DNA of 49,012 bases from Vibrio sagamiensis NBRC 104589 (lineage in GTDB: Bacteria; Pseudomonadota; Gammaproteobacteria; Enterobacterales; Vibrionaceae). The stretch is taken from NCBI RefSeq assembly GCF_007990935.1, contig NZ_BJXJ01000032.1, positions 1-49,012 of the forward strand, in the 5' to 3' direction. The stretch's first letter is position 1, and each line of letters begins with the position of its first letter. A model generated the notes under the pieces. It had not been told where the DNA came from. It saw only the letters and a program-made list of their open reading frames with translations, and ran no database searches. Shown here piece after piece: positions 47,984 to 49,012 of this stretch. A program made the translations under genes and the position numbers.

Positions 47984-48399
47984 TGTGGAAAAAAAGATAC
48001 CAGATTAGAAAAAATAGGCTACTGAAAAAAGTTAAGCACAAGAGAAACTGATGATTAAGATCAAAAAAAAATCCAGTAAAGATCTTAGTTATATGATTTT
48101 TTTTAGCAAGAAATAATATTTAATCGATTTATAACAATAACTTAAAGGGAAAAATTAAATTTTAGCCTTTCTATTAAATTGTAAGATCATTCACCAGGTT
48201 TACATTTATCCAAAAGAGAAAACACTTTATCAACCAACTTATCCACAGATTGAGTGCTGTGGGTAACTCTGTTAATAAAAAGTTGAAAGGCACTCAGAAA
48301 CCCATATATTCAATGCTTGATTAATATAAACATGTTTCAAAATCGAGTGGATAAATCTGCTATTAAATCCTGCAGAACGACACCTATTGTTGGGGATAA
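47984..48399. other. datA: DnaA-box cluster, candidate datA locus
   Basis: Matches to TTATCCACA: 48239-48247 plus strand, perfect; 48206-48214 plus (TTATCCAAA); 48258-48266 minus (TTACCCACA); 48346-48354 minus (TTATCCACT); 48391-48399 minus (TTATCCCCA); and 47984-47992 minus (TTTTCCACA), each with one mismatch. A weaker one is at 48227-48235. Five lie within 194 bp. The perfect box and the 48258 box face each other 10 bp apart. IHF-like sites lie between boxes. In E. coli the DnaA-titration and DnaA-ATP hydrolysis locus datA lies between glyVXY (tRNA-Gly GCC) and queG, as I recall; here the same two neighbours flank the cluster in the same convergent arrangement. The datA name is inference; the boxes are seen. 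Confidence 0.7.
48276..48322 (-). promoter_or_regulatory. Two IHF-like sites inside the DnaA-box cluster
   Basis: TAAAAAGTTGAAA (48276-48288) and TCAATGCTTGATT (48310-48322) each match the reverse complement of the IHF consensus WATCAANNNNTTR at 12 of 13 positions, and both lie between the DnaA boxes at 48258 and 48346 in AT-rich flanks. In E. coli datA, IHF bound between DnaA boxes is needed for function, so their position is meaningful. IHF matches of this quality are not rare in AT-rich DNA. Confidence 0.45.
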
Positions 48400-48700
48400 T
48401 GCTTCTCAGCATGATGAAAGAGCAATAGTAAGCTAGCGATACTGGCTTTAGGCACATTACTTAGGCCTTAATGACCTATAAATAAGCCCCTTTATCGCTC
48501 AATGCTTATTATTTATAGCGCGCTGAATACCTTAATTTACAAGTACGGTAAGAGCTGCTTCCTCATACAAAAGTTAAGCAACCTATACTATAGGGCTCTT
48601 TTCGTACTTATTGAGGGGGTATAGCGATCCTGATGATGAACATATACAGGAAGTTGTTAAGTAAGAACTGCTATCTAAATTATATTCTCACTTAATACAT

Positions 48701-48776
48701 TGGAGCGACACACGAGGTTCGAACTCGTGACCTCAACCTTGGCAAGGTTGCGCTCTACCAACTGAGCTAGTGTCGC
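48701..48776 (-). tRNA. tRNA-Gly (GCC)
   Basis: A complete 76-nt tRNA on the minus strand, from GCGACAC to an encoded CCA (complement of 48701-48703). The acceptor arms GCGACAC/GTGTCGC pair fully, the anticodon stem is CAACC/GGTTG with loop TTGCCAA, and the T-arm GTTCGAA is standard. Anticodon GCC is at 48741-48743. It is transcribed towards queG, as glyVXY are in E. coli. Confidence 0.97.
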
Positions 48777-48880
48777 ATATTCTCATAAGAGAATGGGCTG
48801 TGAAACTAAGACTCTATCTGGTTCCACATCCTTAGAAAATCTAAATGTTATTAAAAATAACTATTAGACTATCTAGAATT

Positions 48881-48957
<77 letters not shown>

Positions 48958-49012
48958 TCCGTAATCATTGTTAAGCACAATGAGAGCTATTACCACATAT
49001 CAAAAAGAAAGT

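Larger units (their letters stand above)
47837..48700. other. Gene-free AT-rich region between queG and tRNA-Gly
   Basis: An 864-nt stretch without any supported gene. From left to right: a weak hairpin after queG (TTCATTGA 47862-47869 with TCAATGAA 47876-47883); a very AT-rich part (about 47930-48180) with an inverted pair AAAAAAAATC/GATTTTTTTT (48064-48073 and 48095-48104) and GATCTTAGTTATA (48081-48093); the DnaA-box cluster described next; and a right part (48400-48700) in which I see nothing definite. Only four GATC sites occur (48059, 48081, 48185, 48626), about what chance predicts, unlike oriC. Confidence 0.8.

Noticed and set aside
48206..48399. DnaA-box cluster considered as the chromosomal origin oriC
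   Set aside because: mnmG and mioC are absent, GATC sites are not enriched, and the neighbours are queG and tRNA genes; the datA-like reading fits better.

Overview
The window is a chromosomal segment of a gamma-proteobacterium, almost certainly a Vibrio (chromosome 1 type). The evidence is a motX gene for the Na+-driven polar flagellum behind a textbook FliA promoter, an Xds-type secreted nuclease with a GlyGly-CTERM-like tail beside pabA-argD-astA-astD, and gene blocks that match E. coli order while joined differently. The species cannot be fixed from the sequence alone. No insertion sequence, prophage, CRISPR array or rRNA gene was seen; this is core chromosome.

Layout. (1) 1-5282, minus strand: yheO-tusDCB and the str operon rpsL-rpsG-fusA, with a clear sigma-70 promoter before rpsL. 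The left edge stops at the ribosome binding site of what should be tuf. (2) 5283-12016: fkpA (here a lipoprotein), a WD40-like lipoprotein translationally coupled to slyX, an asparaginase-family protein that has lost its catalytic residues, slyD, yheV and the kefG-kefB antiporter pair. (3) 12017-18120, plus strand: yheS, a DUF2390 gene, yheT, yheU, prkB and crp. (4) 18121-26885, minus strand: a DUF1338 protein, astD, astA, argD/astC, pabA and the secreted nuclease xds. (5) 27297-29137: trpS and gph. (6) 29282-35208: rlmB, rnr and nsrR, then divergent hmp with an NsrR operator, then motX. (7) 35435-46445: purA, a DUF2065 gene, and the tsaE-amiB-mutL-miaA-hfq-hflX-hflK-hflC block. (8) 46709-48957: queG, a gene-free AT-rich gap, tRNA-Gly(GCC) and initiator tRNA-fMet.

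How the genes work together. Much of the window serves translation: ribosomal proteins, EF-G, the tRNA modification enzymes TusBCD, MiaA, TsaE and QueG, RlmB, RNase R, TrpS and two tRNAs. Further groups handle protein folding (FkpA, SlyD), membrane protein quality control (HflKC), arginine catabolism (AstC/A/D), nitric oxide defence (NsrR-Hmp), electrophile-gated potassium efflux (KefGB) and global cAMP control (Crp).

The most notable observation is the gap between queG and tRNA-Gly (47837-48700). It holds a cluster of DnaA boxes, one of them perfect, with IHF-like sites between them. It sits between convergent queG and tRNA-Gly(GCC), the same context that the E. coli DnaA-titration locus datA occupies, as I recall it. 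I read it as a candidate Vibrio datA. The second is the asparaginase homologue at 7677-8612, in which the nucleophilic threonine and three other active-site residues are replaced while the fold is intact.
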